Shown here one piece after another: positions 1-7,912 of a stretch of 39,015 nt of DNA. The stretch is from Candidatus Pacearchaeota archaeon (GTDB lineage Archaea; Nanobdellota; Nanobdellia; Pacearchaeales; GW2011-AR1). The notes below the pieces were generated by a model. The model was given only the letters and a program-made list of their open reading frames with translations, did not search any database and was not told where the DNA came from. The DNA lies in the NCBI GenBank assembly GCA_017609885.1, contig JAFCDB010000008.1, positions 1 through 39,015 of the forward strand, written 5' to 3'. The position numbers were made by a program, and so were the translations under genes. Position 1 is the first letter of the stretch; each line of letters starts with the position of its first letter.

Positions 1-82
1 AAGCAGATTTCTTGAAACTCAGAAAAAAGAGATGTTGATTAGAATGATCACCTATAATATTGATAGGAAGATTATATTATCT

Positions 83-113
83 GCTTTGGTAATTATAGGA
101 TTTCACCAAAGCC
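83..113. repeat. Remnant of family A palindromic element end
   Basis: GCTTTGGT at 83-90 and ACCAAAGC at 105-112 form an 8-bp inverted repeat. The segment 99-113 is the same as the right terminal repeat (GATTTCACCAAAGCC) of the family A elements elsewhere in the window. The body of the element, with its hairpin and G-tract, is absent, so this looks like a deletion remnant. Confidence 0.5.
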
Positions 114-171
114 CCAAAGCTCCACCCAAAGTTGAAGCTATCTGCGAGCCAGCCCGAATTGAGCATAACAT

Positions 172-302
172 AGGAATTTAACGAAGTTTCGAAGACTCGA
201 GCTGGAGGAAGATTTTTTGAGGCAAACCACAAAAAATCTGACGACCTCGAGGCTGAGAAATTTGGGAAAAATGCGAGCCGAGCATTTTTCCGTTAAATTC
301 CT
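172..302. repeat. Nested palindromic element (family C)
   Basis: AGGAATTTAACG at 172-183 is perfectly complementary to CGTTAAATTCCT at 291-302. Inside are two further hairpins: AGATTTTTTG/CAAAAAATCT (210-219 with 230-239) and GAAAAATGC/GCATTTTTC (266-274 with 282-290). The segment is much richer in GC than its surroundings. The flanks 1-171 and 303-408 hold no gene I can support. Confidence 0.65.
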
Positions 303-408
303 GTTAATTGCCCCGAGCCGAAGGCGAGAGCGCAACGGGGTCGAGGCGAAGCCGAAGAAGTCGTGGACGTAGGGCGCCCTTTAAACTTCGGAGTAGTTAC
401 AAGAGGAA

Positions 409-417
409 GATTTATAA
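409..417 (+). promoter_or_regulatory. TATA box for the 443 gene
   Basis: AGATTTATAAAG lies about 27-30 nt upstream of the ATG at 443, the spacing expected for a leaderless archaeal transcript. This supports the internal ATG as the true start rather than the more upstream in-frame ATG at 308, which would translate the GC-rich repeat. Confidence 0.6.
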
Positions 418-442
418 AGTTTGGTTTAATTCTTTTTATAAT

Positions 443-1021
443 ATGGATAGAAAAATTGCTGAAACGTTAGTTGATGAATTGGGAAGACATGGTAGTCTAG
501 TAACTCTAGATAGTGAATTATTCTTAAATGAATTGGTTTCAGCAGATGTTCCTGAATCTTCAAAATTTTATGAAGTTCTTCCAGGTAAACGGCAATTGGT
601 TGAAGAAACTGGTCGTAATCATTACCTTTCATTAAGAAGAGTTTTAAGAAATAGAAATGCAAGGGATTATCAATTGTCTCAATGGAAAAAGGCATATGAA
701 ACTATAGCATCTGCCTTTGGTGTTTATTCATCAGATGCTTTAAGCAGAAATTTAAGAGTAGATGGTAATTTAGTAGAAATTATGTCAAGATCCGAACAGC
801 CATTTTCATTATTGGGTAAATTTCAATCATATGATTTTGATAATCCCAATGATATATTATTTGTTATAACTCGACCAGTTTTAGTAATTCCTGGAGCAAA
901 AGACATGAAACCAATTCATGATTGGGAAGAAGCGAATACAACTTATGAAAAAGAAGTTAGATTTATGGGGCTTTTTCCAACACAAAAAAGAATTAAACCT
1001 CAAGAATATTTTTCTCATTAA
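443..1021 (+). CDS. Hypothetical protein, probable foreign cassette gene
   Basis: I do not recognise this 192-residue protein. It starts MDRKIAETLVDELGRHG, has no clear signal peptide or membrane segment, and is mixed alpha/beta with a short hydrophobic strand near FVITRPVLVIPG. The frame stays open upstream to 308, but that part translates repeat DNA and precedes the TATA box at 409-417, so ATG 443 was chosen. The coding strand favours T/G-ending codons (GGT, GTT, TTG), whereas the neighbouring plus-strand genes favour A/C-rich codons. The gene lies between 18-bp inverted repeats (361-378 and 1030-1047). Composition and flanks suggest recent acquisition; function is unknown. Confidence 0.7.
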   Translation: MDRKIAETLVDELGRHGSLVTLDSELFLNELVSADVPESSKFYEVLPGKRQLVEETGRNHYLSLRRVLRNRNARDYQLSQWKKAYETIASAFGVYSSDALSRNLRVDGNLVEIMSRSEQPFSLLGKFQSYDFDNPNDILFVITRPVLVIPGAKDMKPIHDWEEANTTYEKEVRFMGLFPTQKRIKPQEYFSH

Positions 1022-1143
1022 ATCTTCTAGGCGCCCGAAGTCCACGATTGTAACTAACATCTATTACCCCCACATTCCAGCCATAACCCCTCAATAAACC
1101 CCAAAAAGCGAAGTTATATAAACACTAAATTACACAAAATATA

Positions 1144-1917
1144 ATGGACAATCAACTTCAAAAATTAAAGGAAGAACTTCTCTTAAGAAAATACTCTCCT
1201 CAAACAATTAAAACATACACAAAAATAACCGAAGAATTTCTAAAATCAAATAAAACCCCCAGAGAATTTCTCATATCAAAACAAAAAAACACTAATTCAA
1301 CATTAAGAACAATTTTTTTTGCCATCCAATTTTTTTACAAAACTTGTCTAAATAAAGAACTCAAACAAGAAATTCCTCTAGCAAAAAAACAAAACAAACT
1401 CCCAATAGTCTTAAATCGGCAGGAAACACAAACTCTTCTCTCCTCTCCAAATAATCCCAAACACCAACTATCTCTCTACCTCCTCTATTACACAGGACTA
1501 AGACTTCAAGAACTAATAAATCTAAAATGGGAAAATATCGATGAAAAAAGAAAAATAATAAACATAAAAAACGGCAAAGGAGGAAAAGATAGAGTTATCT
1601 TCCTTCATCCAGAAATTATAAAAAAATTTCAAGAAGTTAGAACAGGAAAAAACGGATTAATTCTCCTATCTTCAAGAGGGAAAAAATACTCTAAAAAATC
1701 AATACAAGAAATAGTAAAACAAAATGCAAAAAAAGCAGGAATAACAAAAAACACAACACCACACACTCTTCGACACTCGTTCGCAACCCATCTCCTAGAA
1801 GCTGGCGCAGATATCCGATACATCCAAAAACTTTTAGGACATTCCAAGCTCGAAACAACACAAATATACACACACATAGCAAACAAAGATATAAAAAACC
1901 TAGCAAATTTAATATAA
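1144..1917 (+). CDS. xerA: XerA/XerC-D type tyrosine recombinase
   Basis: This 257-residue protein has the two-domain layout of archaeal Xer recombinases: an N-terminal SAM-like core-binding domain (about 1-80) and a C-terminal catalytic domain. The full catalytic set is visible: R120 in TGLRLQE, K145 in GKGGKDR, H207 and R210 in HTLRH, H233 in LLGHS, and the nucleophile Y242 in TQIYTH. The family resolves chromosome dimers at dif sites, and related enzymes mobilise integrative elements. A TATA box (TTATATAAAC, about 1112-1121) precedes the start. srp54 begins 1 nt after its stop, so the two are probably co-transcribed. I did not identify a dif site. Confidence 0.9.
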   Translation: MDNQLQKLKEELLLRKYSPQTIKTYTKITEEFLKSNKTPREFLISKQKNTNSTLRTIFFAIQFFYKTCLNKELKQEIPLAKKQNKLPIVLNRQETQTLLSSPNNPKHQLSLYLLYYTGLRLQELINLKWENIDEKRKIINIKNGKGGKDRVIFLHPEIIKKFQEVRTGKNGLILLSSRGKKYSKKSIQEIVKQNAKKAGITKNTTPHTLRHSFATHLLEAGADIRYIQKLLGHSKLETTQIYTHIANKDIKNLANLI

Positions 1918-1918
1918 A

Positions 1919-3292
1919 ATGTTAGAATCAATTGGGAACACATTAAAAAAAAGCATAGACAAAATCAGCTCTGCAATCTTTGTAGATAAAAAATTAATCG
2001 ACTCAATAGTCAAAGATCTCCAGCGCGCCCTAATTACAGCTGATGTCAACATCGCCTTAGTAAAAGAAATAAGCGAAAAAATAAAAAAAGCAGGAGAAAA
2101 AAACATCAAAGGAGTTGAGAAAAAAGAGCATTTAATAAAACTCCTTAATGACGAAATAACAGAAATACTTGGAAAAGAAAAAAAAGAACTTGAATTAGAA
2201 AAAAAAGAAAAAATAATATTCATAGGATTATATGGAACAGGAAAAACAACTACGATTTCAAAAATAGCTTCGTGGTACAAAAAACGCGGGAGAAAAATCG
2301 CACTCCTAGGATTAGATGTCCACCGCCCAGCTGCCCCAGAACAATTAGAACAACTCGCAAAAAAAATCGACGTCCCAGCGTTCATCGACAAACAAGAAAA
2401 AAACCCAATAAAAATTTACAAAAAATTCGAAAAACAATTAGAAAAATTTGACTTAGTATTAATTGACACAGCAGGCCGAGACGCCCTTGAATCTAATTTA
2501 ATAAAAGAAATAACAAAAATCTCTGAAAAAATAAAACCAACAAAAACCCTCCTAATTCTAGCAGCAGATATTGGACAAGCAGCAAAAGTCCAAATTGAAG
2601 AATTTCAAAAAGCCTGCAATATTTCAGGAGTCATAATAACAAGAATGGATTCCTCAGCAAAAGCAGGTGGTTCTTTAACAGCCTGCCACCAGACAAAAGC
2701 CCCAGTATATTTCATTGGAACAGGAGAAAAACCTCGCGACTTAGAAATCTTCAATCCAAAAACGTTCATCACAAGACTTCTCGGAATGGGGGACATAGAA
2801 ACATTATTAGAAAAAGTTAAATCAACAACAGATGAAAAAAAACAAAAAAAACTTCAAAAAAATCTCAAAGAAGGCAAATTCACCCTCCAGGACCTTTATG
2901 ATCAGCTCGAATCAATGCAGTCAATGGGCTCAATTTCAAAACTTAAAGATTTAATCCCCGGATTAAGAAAAGCAAAAATCCCCGATGAACTTCTTGGCCA
3001 GCAGGAAGAAAAAATGAAAAAATGGAAATTTGCAATTCAATCTATGACAAAACAAGAAATCGAAAATCCAGAAATCTTAGAAAAACAAACTTCAAGAATT
3101 TCGCGAATTGCAAAAGGCTCGGGAACCTCAACTACCGAAATTAGACAGCTTTTGAAACAATACAAAATGATTAAAGAGTTAGCTGGAAACACAAAAGACC
3201 TAGAAAATATTTCTGATCCAAGTCAGCTAATGTCAAACAAACAAATGATGAAGATTGTAAAGAAATTCGGGAAGAAAAAATTTAGGGTTTAA
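1919..3292 (+). CDS. srp54: Signal recognition particle GTPase SRP54
   Basis: SRP54 (Ffh) binds signal peptides and SRP RNA and docks ribosomes to the FtsY receptor in a GTP-dependent way. At 457 residues the length is normal. The N domain is about 1-95. The G domain shows the P-loop GLYGTGKT (103-110), DVHRPAAPEQL (about 133-143), DTAGRD (183-188) and TRMDSSAKAGGSL (241-253). A methionine-rich M domain begins near FTLQDLYDQLESMQSMG (about 320). The TRMDSSAKAGG motif deviates from the usual TK(L/M)DGTAKGGG. The start ATG lies 1 nt after the xerA stop with no obvious separate promoter, so expression probably depends on the xerA transcript. Confidence 0.97.
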   Translation: MLESIGNTLKKSIDKISSAIFVDKKLIDSIVKDLQRALITADVNIALVKEISEKIKKAGEKNIKGVEKKEHLIKLLNDEITEILGKEKKELELEKKEKIIFIGLYGTGKTTTISKIASWYKKRGRKIALLGLDVHRPAAPEQLEQLAKKIDVPAFIDKQEKNPIKIYKKFEKQLEKFDLVLIDTAGRDALESNLIKEITKISEKIKPTKTLLILAADIGQAAKVQIEEFQKACNISGVIITRMDSSAKAGGSLTACHQTKAPVYFIGTGEKPRDLEIFNPKTFITRLLGMGDIETLLEKVKSTTDEKKQKKLQKNLKEGKFTLQDLYDQLESMQSMGSISKLKDLIPGLRKAKIPDELLGQQEEKMKKWKFAIQSMTKQEIENPEILEKQTSRISRIAKGSGTSTTEIRQLLKQYKMIKELAGNTKDLENISDPSQLMSNKQMMKIVKKFGKKKFRV

Positions 3293-3348
3293 TCAGAATC
3301 TCTGCCTTCTAAAACCTTATTAACAACTGCATCAGCAAATCTTTCTAA

Positions 3349-3525
3349 AATTTGCAGATACTATTCTCAAAAATCTAAATCATAGTAAATATTGTTCCAA
3401 ACATCAACTATATTTCCTGCAGAGAATCTTTCTCGCAACCTGACTCGCCTTTTTTTCCTTGCTCACCTTTCGCACCGCTCATCAAATCACTCGTGAAAGC
3501 AGATTCGAGAGCATTCCCATTCCCC
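3349..3525. repeat. Family D repeat carrying an inserted family F hairpin
   Basis: This stretch matches 6542-6655 along both ends (AGTAAATATTGTTC...CTGCAGAGAATC and GATTCGAGAGCATT). An extra segment of about 66 bp (near 3429-3494, TCTCGCAACCTGACTCGCC...CAAATCACTCG) has no counterpart at 6542-6655, but resembles the insert at 12470-12535. It lies between srp54 and aglB. No gene is supported in 3293-3638. Confidence 0.6.
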
Positions 3526-3542
3526 TCCCAGAAGGCGACAGC

Positions 3543-3617
3543 GATGTAGTTCCATAATTCATAATTCAATCCGAAAGGGTTGGTTAGGGGATGGAGGTAG
3601 GACATGGAACTATGTCA
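3543..3617. repeat. Family E palindromic element, intergenic copy
   Basis: GTAGTTCCAT at 3546-3555 pairs with ATGGAACTAT at 3604-3613. The region between contains a G-rich tract (AAAGGGTTGGTTAGGGGATGGAGG). The same order of motifs (TTCCATA..ATTC, G-tract, GATGGAGGT, GGAAC-type arm) occurs in the copies inside bud32 (8320-8393) and endoQ (15160-15227). This copy lies 21 bp beyond the 3' end of aglB. Confidence 0.6.
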
Positions 3618-3638
3618 CGATAAAACATCAATAAGAAA

Positions 3639-6407
3639 TCAAGCAAACTTCAGTTCCTTAGGATATTCTTTGTTTAAAAATTCAGGATTTTTCTCAATAT
3701 CTTCAGGATAATTAATTTCCCAAATCTTTATCGGCCCTAAAAAATTCCCTTGAAACAAAATAAAATCATCAACTTCTGCTCCCTGCTCCCTTAAGTTTCC
3801 GATAACAAAATTTGGCTCTGAATGAACAAGCCTAAAATCTCCCTCCTCCCCAAATAAATATTTTCTCACCATAAATGAATTTACAGTTCTGCTGCTAAAA
3901 TAAAATCCTGCACCTCTCTCAACCCCTTTCAACTCCCCGCCAGAAGGATTCACAAAATCCATTAAAAAAATTCCTGACTCAACACCTGACTCAAAATCAT
4001 ATAATTCATCATCAGAGTAAACATATCTCATAGGCAAAGTTGTTTGAATTCCCTGCGAAACAACTACAACACTTGGCTGCAACATTTCTCCTGCAGTATT
4101 CAAATTAACAATCACACCTGCAATACCAGAATTTTCCTTGGCAAAAGAATATGTCGTCCCAGGAATTTCAGTACCATTTTCAATTGTCCCATTCTCCTCA
4201 TAAAAAATATCCTCGTCAAGTCCAATCCCAAGATTATAAACAAACATAATCCCATCTTGGGTCTCCTGAGTTGCCTGCTGATTCATTGTAAATGTCGGAA
4301 TATAACTAATCCTATCATAACTTGCATTACTCCCAATCTTGCTATATGCTCCGTATTTTCCAATCTCAGTTGAATCAATTAAATAATGCGTAGCATCATG
4401 AGTGTAAAGAAATTCCAAAGCAGTCGCATCATCTGGCGTTGTCAAAACATACCGCCCCATTAAATGATTCCAATATGGGATAGAATTTCCTCCATCTACA
4501 ATTGTTGCTCTCTCCCCAATACTCTGTAGCCAATATCCATAATCCCACCAGTGTCCAAAAACAGCATCCTCTGAAACATTCTCTCTAATCCAAGACATCG
4601 CCTTTTGCCATTGCCACTGATACTGCGAAGGATAAAATGTTTCTGCCTGTCCAAGAGAAGATTTATAAAAAAACAATCCACTATAGGCTCCTCCAATCAA
4701 AACAATACCTGCAACAATTAATACAAATATCTTCTTAAAATCATCTCCCTCTTTTCTTGAAAAACTCTTCAGCCCTTTAATTAAAACAAAAACAATAAAA
4801 TAAGCAGCAATCGCGCTTGTCGAAGGAACCAACATCATAATCAATCTCACAGCTCCCCGCGCAGAAACAATTCCCAAAACAAAAAATGAAAGTAAAAGTA
4901 TCAGTCCAAAACTAATTGTCTTCAATTTCTCCAATCTATTCTCTTTATACAAGTTAATATACTGCCAACCCAAAATCCCAAAAAACAAAATCACCCCTCC
5001 AAAATAAACAGTCAAACTCTGCCAATTTTCCCCATTTAAAATACTATTCGAAGCATACCTACTAAAAACAATTGTACTTATAAAAACCACATAGCTAAAA
5101 CTCAAAAAAAACTTTTCCTTAGTTCTCAATTTCCGAATCATATTATAAAATAACAAAACAGAGCCCACAAAAAACAAACTGAAAAAAATCGGAATCTGTC
5201 CAAAATAAGGCCCAAAACTTCCAGACCACTCTTTAAAAAACGGCTGTCGATTTTCTGCAACTGTTTGGATCAATCTGCTTGTTGCTGGTTTAACTAAATC
5301 AGTAAATGAAGTAGAAAACTTGCCAACAATAAAATCAGGCCCAAAGAAAACTAAAGAAACAATAATCAACAAAACCAAACCAATAACCGCAGAAATTAAT
5401 TGCAAAGGCAATTTAGAAAACATTTCAGACTGAAAATAATTTTTAATTTTCGTCTTAGAAATCGCAAAATAAACAAGAACAATAGCTAATACTACAAAAC
5501 AAGCACCAATATTTCTTGATTCAATTACTGTTTTCAAAGTAAATCTAGAAGAAAAAAATATCATAACACTCAAAGAAACAGCCAGCCAAATACAAAAAGC
5601 ATAAAATTTTTTCAAATCAACCTGCCCAATTAAAAATCCAATAAAAACTGTCAGCCCAATTGTAAGAAAAATATAAGCATATCCTCCCCAAATCAAAGCC
5701 ATACACCCAGTTGCAATACCTGACAAAATAGAAAATAAAATTCTTGACTTTCCTGTTTTAGAATCCCAAGCACAAATAAAAAAATAAAATGCAAGAAACA
5801 TAAAGAAAAAAGCAGCAGATTCTTTTTCAGGAATTCCTGCAATTGTCCTCGCAAGCAACGGAGGCAAAACCGTCAGAAAAAAACACGCAACAAGTGCAAT
5901 CAAATTCGGAATTTTCTTATCTCCAAAAGAATTATAGAAAATCTTTCTAACTAAAAAGAAAAACGCAACAACTGTAAGTGCAAACATCACAACAGGAAAA
6001 ATTATCGCAGCATAAGTCACACTCATCTCATTTGAAAAAACAGAAAGAAACTTGTAAAGCCAAACAATCATATAAGGCAATAATTTCGTCTCCCCAAGAG
6101 TATTATACCCTAAAGGAACATACCTCATATTATCAATTACAAAAAGAGAACCATGCTCAATAATATATTTCGCCCATCTCAAAAACAAAAACGGATCTAA
6201 GTCAGGCCCAAGTGTCCAAGTTCCTGTTGTAATATCCTTCAATCCATGCAAATTCCGCGTCCGAATATAAACAGCCAGCCCAACAATAGCCGCAAGAACA
6301 AGATAAAAAATCCACATCGCATTTTTCTTAAAGAAATTAAAAACATCTTGCTTTCTCTGTTCAATTAATTCCTTTGTATCAATTTCACTTCTTTGAAAAT
6401 CTTCCAT
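3639..6407 (-). CDS. aglB: AglB oligosaccharyltransferase (STT3 family)
   Basis: AglB transfers a lipid-linked glycan to Asn of secreted proteins on the outer face of the membrane. At 922 residues it is full length. The N-terminal half has about 13 membrane segments, beginning at MWIFYLVLAAIVGLAVYI (31-48). The first DxD metal-binding motif is D69-L70-D71 in GPDLDPFLFLRWA. The STT3 signature WWDYG is at 620-624, followed by a soluble C-terminal domain rich in beta strands. A TATA box at 6431-6440 fits a leaderless start at 6407. It is transcribed alone, away from the gene at 6819. The many secreted pilin-like proteins in this window are plausible acceptors (inference). Confidence 0.95.
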   Translation of the reverse strand: MEDFQRSEIDTKELIEQRKQDVFNFFKKNAMWIFYLVLAAIVGLAVYIRTRNLHGLKDITTGTWTLGPDLDPFLFLRWAKYIIEHGSLFVIDNMRYVPLGYNTLGETKLLPYMIVWLYKFLSVFSNEMSVTYAAIIFPVVMFALTVVAFFFLVRKIFYNSFGDKKIPNLIALVACFFLTVLPPLLARTIAGIPEKESAAFFFMFLAFYFFICAWDSKTGKSRILFSILSGIATGCMALIWGGYAYIFLTIGLTVFIGFLIGQVDLKKFYAFCIWLAVSLSVMIFFSSRFTLKTVIESRNIGACFVVLAIVLVYFAISKTKIKNYFQSEMFSKLPLQLISAVIGLVLLIIVSLVFFGPDFIVGKFSTSFTDLVKPATSRLIQTVAENRQPFFKEWSGSFGPYFGQIPIFFSLFFVGSVLLFYNMIRKLRTKEKFFLSFSYVVFISTIVFSRYASNSILNGENWQSLTVYFGGVILFFGILGWQYINLYKENRLEKLKTISFGLILLLSFFVLGIVSARGAVRLIMMLVPSTSAIAAYFIVFVLIKGLKSFSRKEGDDFKKIFVLIVAGIVLIGGAYSGLFFYKSSLGQAETFYPSQYQWQWQKAMSWIRENVSEDAVFGHWWDYGYWLQSIGERATIVDGGNSIPYWNHLMGRYVLTTPDDATALEFLYTHDATHYLIDSTEIGKYGAYSKIGSNASYDRISYIPTFTMNQQATQETQDGIMFVYNLGIGLDEDIFYEENGTIENGTEIPGTTYSFAKENSGIAGVIVNLNTAGEMLQPSVVVVSQGIQTTLPMRYVYSDDELYDFESGVESGIFLMDFVNPSGGELKGVERGAGFYFSSRTVNSFMVRKYLFGEEGDFRLVHSEPNFVIGNLREQGAEVDDFILFQGNFLGPIKIWEINYPEDIEKNPEFLNKEYPKELKFA

Positions 6408-6430
6408 GCTTTTTAGTTAGAAAACTGCTT

Positions 6431-6440
6431 TTATAAATTT
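6431..6440 (-). promoter_or_regulatory. TATA box of aglB
   Basis: On the minus strand AAATTTATAA lies about 24-33 nt upstream of the aglB ATG, the expected leaderless spacing. Confidence 0.6.
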
Positions 6441-6475
6441 AATTAAAGTGGGGAAAAAGAAATTCCGCCACCGCT

Positions 6476-6506
6476 CAAAAATCTTCGAGCGCCGAGAAGA
6501 TTTTTG
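6476..6506. repeat. Perfect 11-bp hairpin upstream of the aglB promoter
   Basis: CAAAAATCTTC (6476-6486) and GAAGATTTTTG (6496-6506) are perfect inverted repeats around a 9-nt GC-rich loop. The hairpin lies about 35 bp upstream of the aglB TATA box. It may be a regulatory site or another palindromic element; the sequence does not decide. Confidence 0.5.
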
Positions 6507-6541
6507 TAGGAAATAAGTTAATTCAGAGAATTCTATAATGA

Positions 6542-6655
6542 TTTACAAATTCTGTTCTCAAAAAGTTAATCTAAGTAGTAGTAAATATTGTTCTAGACAT
6601 TAGCTAAATTCCCTGCGGAGAATCGTGCTGAAAGCCGATTCGAGAGCATTTCCCC
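6542..6655. repeat. Family D repeat, uninterrupted copy
   Basis: This copy aligns with 3349-3525 but lacks the roughly 66-bp internal segment, so it looks like the empty-site version. Shared blocks are AGTAAATATTGTTC, GAGAATC and GATTCGAGAGCATT, followed by a C-rich tail. Most of 6408-6684 is repeat sequence. Confidence 0.6.
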
Positions 6656-6684
6656 TTCCTCAAAATCCAATTCCCTTCTCCCAA

Positions 6685-6819
6685 TCAATTAAATTCATCC
6701 AACAACTCCTGCGCATTCTTTTCCTCTGCTATCTCATTGCCACCACAATTCAAACAAATCGCCGGCTCTCTCTCTGCCTTAAATGAGTAATTACATTCCT
6801 TGCATCTAAATTCTCTCAT
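6685..6819 (-). CDS. 44-residue zinc-ribbon protein
   Basis: A short open frame from ATG 6819 encodes MREFRCKECNYSFKAEREP followed by CLNCGG. The two CxxC knuckles (C6/C9 and C22/C25) are separated by 12 residues, like the one-domain zinc ribbons common in archaea. The C-terminus is acidic (AEEKNAQELLDEFN). It begins 5 nt after the stop of the SpoIIM-like gene, so the two probably form an operon. The partner and function are unknown; a nucleic-acid or protein-binding role is only a family-level guess. Confidence 0.75.
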   Translation of the reverse strand: MREFRCKECNYSFKAEREPAICLNCGGNEIAEEKNAQELLDEFN

Positions 6820-6824
6820 TTTAA

Positions 6825-7682
6825 TCACTTAAATATCATCGGAGTAACATAAACTTCTACCAGTCCAGCTATTAAAAGCAAAATAATTGCTGCAATTATC
6901 AACAACAGCGAATCAAACAAAATATTCCAAAACTTCCCGTCTCTAAATTCCCTCTTAATTATTGAGATTCCTAAAATTCCTCCTGCAAGCGTCCCAACAA
7001 AATACGCTCCAATCTCAGGCAGTCCGTGAATCATATATCTCCCCAAACTCAACGGCAGCGAATACAAATCCTGTTTGGCAAAAATCACCATTGCTGCAGC
7101 AATAACACTCGCATTCCACGCCAAAATAAAAATCCCTCCTGCTCCAAAAATAATTGAAAAAACAATTGCAAAAATCAAAACATAAAGATTGTTTGTAAAA
7201 ATACTTCCCAAAAACCACCCACTTGTCGAAGAACCTGTAACCTCTCCAGTTGTCAAACCATACTGCTGAGTGCAGGAATCAAATGCTTGAGGGTCATTAA
7301 TTGCGCAATATGTTTCAATCTGCGCTTTGTAATTATCTGTAGAACCTAAAATAATATACATAAAAGAAAACGCAACTATCAAACCAATAAAAAGCCACAT
7401 AAAAGCATGAATAGCCCTGCCATGTTCTCTCAAAAGCCGCCAGGAATTTTCAATCTGCGAATCTTTCGACTCCTCAAGCTGAATCATATAAAAAACAAAC
7501 GGCATTGAAAACATAACTGTAAAGGTCACAACAAGAATTCCAGAATACTTCACAAGAACAGCATCACCTGAAAAAATCCAGTGAACCAAAAGCACAGAAA
7601 GCGCTGCATAAAACAGCCCCACAAAAAACATCTCCCACGGTCTCTGCAAAGAACGCCGAGGATTCAATATCATCTCTAACAT
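6825..7682 (-). CDS. SpoIIM-like (DUF95) integral membrane protein
   Basis: This 285-residue protein has about six membrane segments. It also has the conserved pattern of the stage II sporulation M / DUF95 family: a glycine-rich helix IFGAGGIFILAWNASVIAAAM (about 183-203), HGLPEIGAYFVGTLAGGILG (about 224-243) and a basic loop KREFRDGK. The family is widespread in archaea without sporulation; its role there is unknown, and a membrane-permeation or remodelling function is often assumed. N-terminal residues RRSLQRPWEMFF form the cytoplasmic lead-in. It is the first gene of a two-gene minus-strand unit with the zinc ribbon at 6819. Confidence 0.8.
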   Translation of the reverse strand: MLEMILNPRRSLQRPWEMFFVGLFYAALSVLLVHWIFSGDAVLVKYSGILVVTFTVMFSMPFVFYMIQLEESKDSQIENSWRLLREHGRAIHAFMWLFIGLIVAFSFMYIILGSTDNYKAQIETYCAINDPQAFDSCTQQYGLTTGEVTGSSTSGWFLGSIFTNNLYVLIFAIVFSIIFGAGGIFILAWNASVIAAAMVIFAKQDLYSLPLSLGRYMIHGLPEIGAYFVGTLAGGILGISIIKREFRDGKFWNILFDSLLLIIAAIILLLIAGLVEVYVTPMIFK

Positions 7683-7749
7683 AATTAAACATACATTAAC
7701 TTGTTTTTAAAGTTTGTTGCGAAATAGAAATTGGAAATAAAGTAAAAAG

Positions 7750-7852
7750 GAATTTTGATTTTAGCAAATTTTGGGGGGGGAAAGAAAGAGGAGGTGGCAA
7801 GAGATGATTTTCGACGAAGTCGAATTTAGTGGGAATTCTAAAATCAAAATTC
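7750..7852. repeat. Palindromic element with G-tract (family B-like)
   Basis: GAATTTTGATTTTAG at 7750-7764 is perfectly complementary to CTAAAATCAAAATTC at 7838-7852 (15 bp). Between them lie a G8 run with further G-rich sequence (7773-7798) and an inner hairpin TTCGACGAAGTCGAA (7810-7824). The order outer arm, G-tract, GACGAAG hairpin, outer arm, and the block GAATTCTAAAATCA, match the B elements at 13661 and 16344. Lies between two divergent genes. Confidence 0.7.
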
Positions 7853-7912
7853 AAAGATTTTTCCAAAGCCTAAAATCAAAAAACTATTAAACCATCTCAA
7901 TCTAAAAAACAC

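Larger units (their letters stand above)
361..1047. repeat. 18-bp inverted repeats bracketing one gene
   Basis: TCGTGGACGTAGGGCGCC at 361-378 and GGCGCCCGAAGTCCACGA at 1030-1047 are inverted copies that match at 16 of 18 positions. They enclose a single promoter and gene (443-1021). The arrangement looks like a small cargo cassette, but no transposase lies inside it. The nearest recombinase is the XerA-like gene just downstream. Confidence 0.5.

Noticed and set aside
308-442. N-terminal extension of the 443 gene (MPRAEGESATGSRRS...)
   Set aside because: It translates GC-rich repeat DNA and lies upstream of the TATA box at 409-417, so it would not be in the transcript.
1144-1917. XerA-like gene as integrase of a provirus
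   Set aside because: No virus-like genes or att-like tRNA repeats surround it, and it is tightly coupled to srp54, which fits a host Xer gene.
3408-3605. Minus-strand open frame of 65 codons between srp54 and aglB
   Set aside because: It lies entirely on repeat families D, F and E and has no family similarity; the frame is a by-product of the palindromes.
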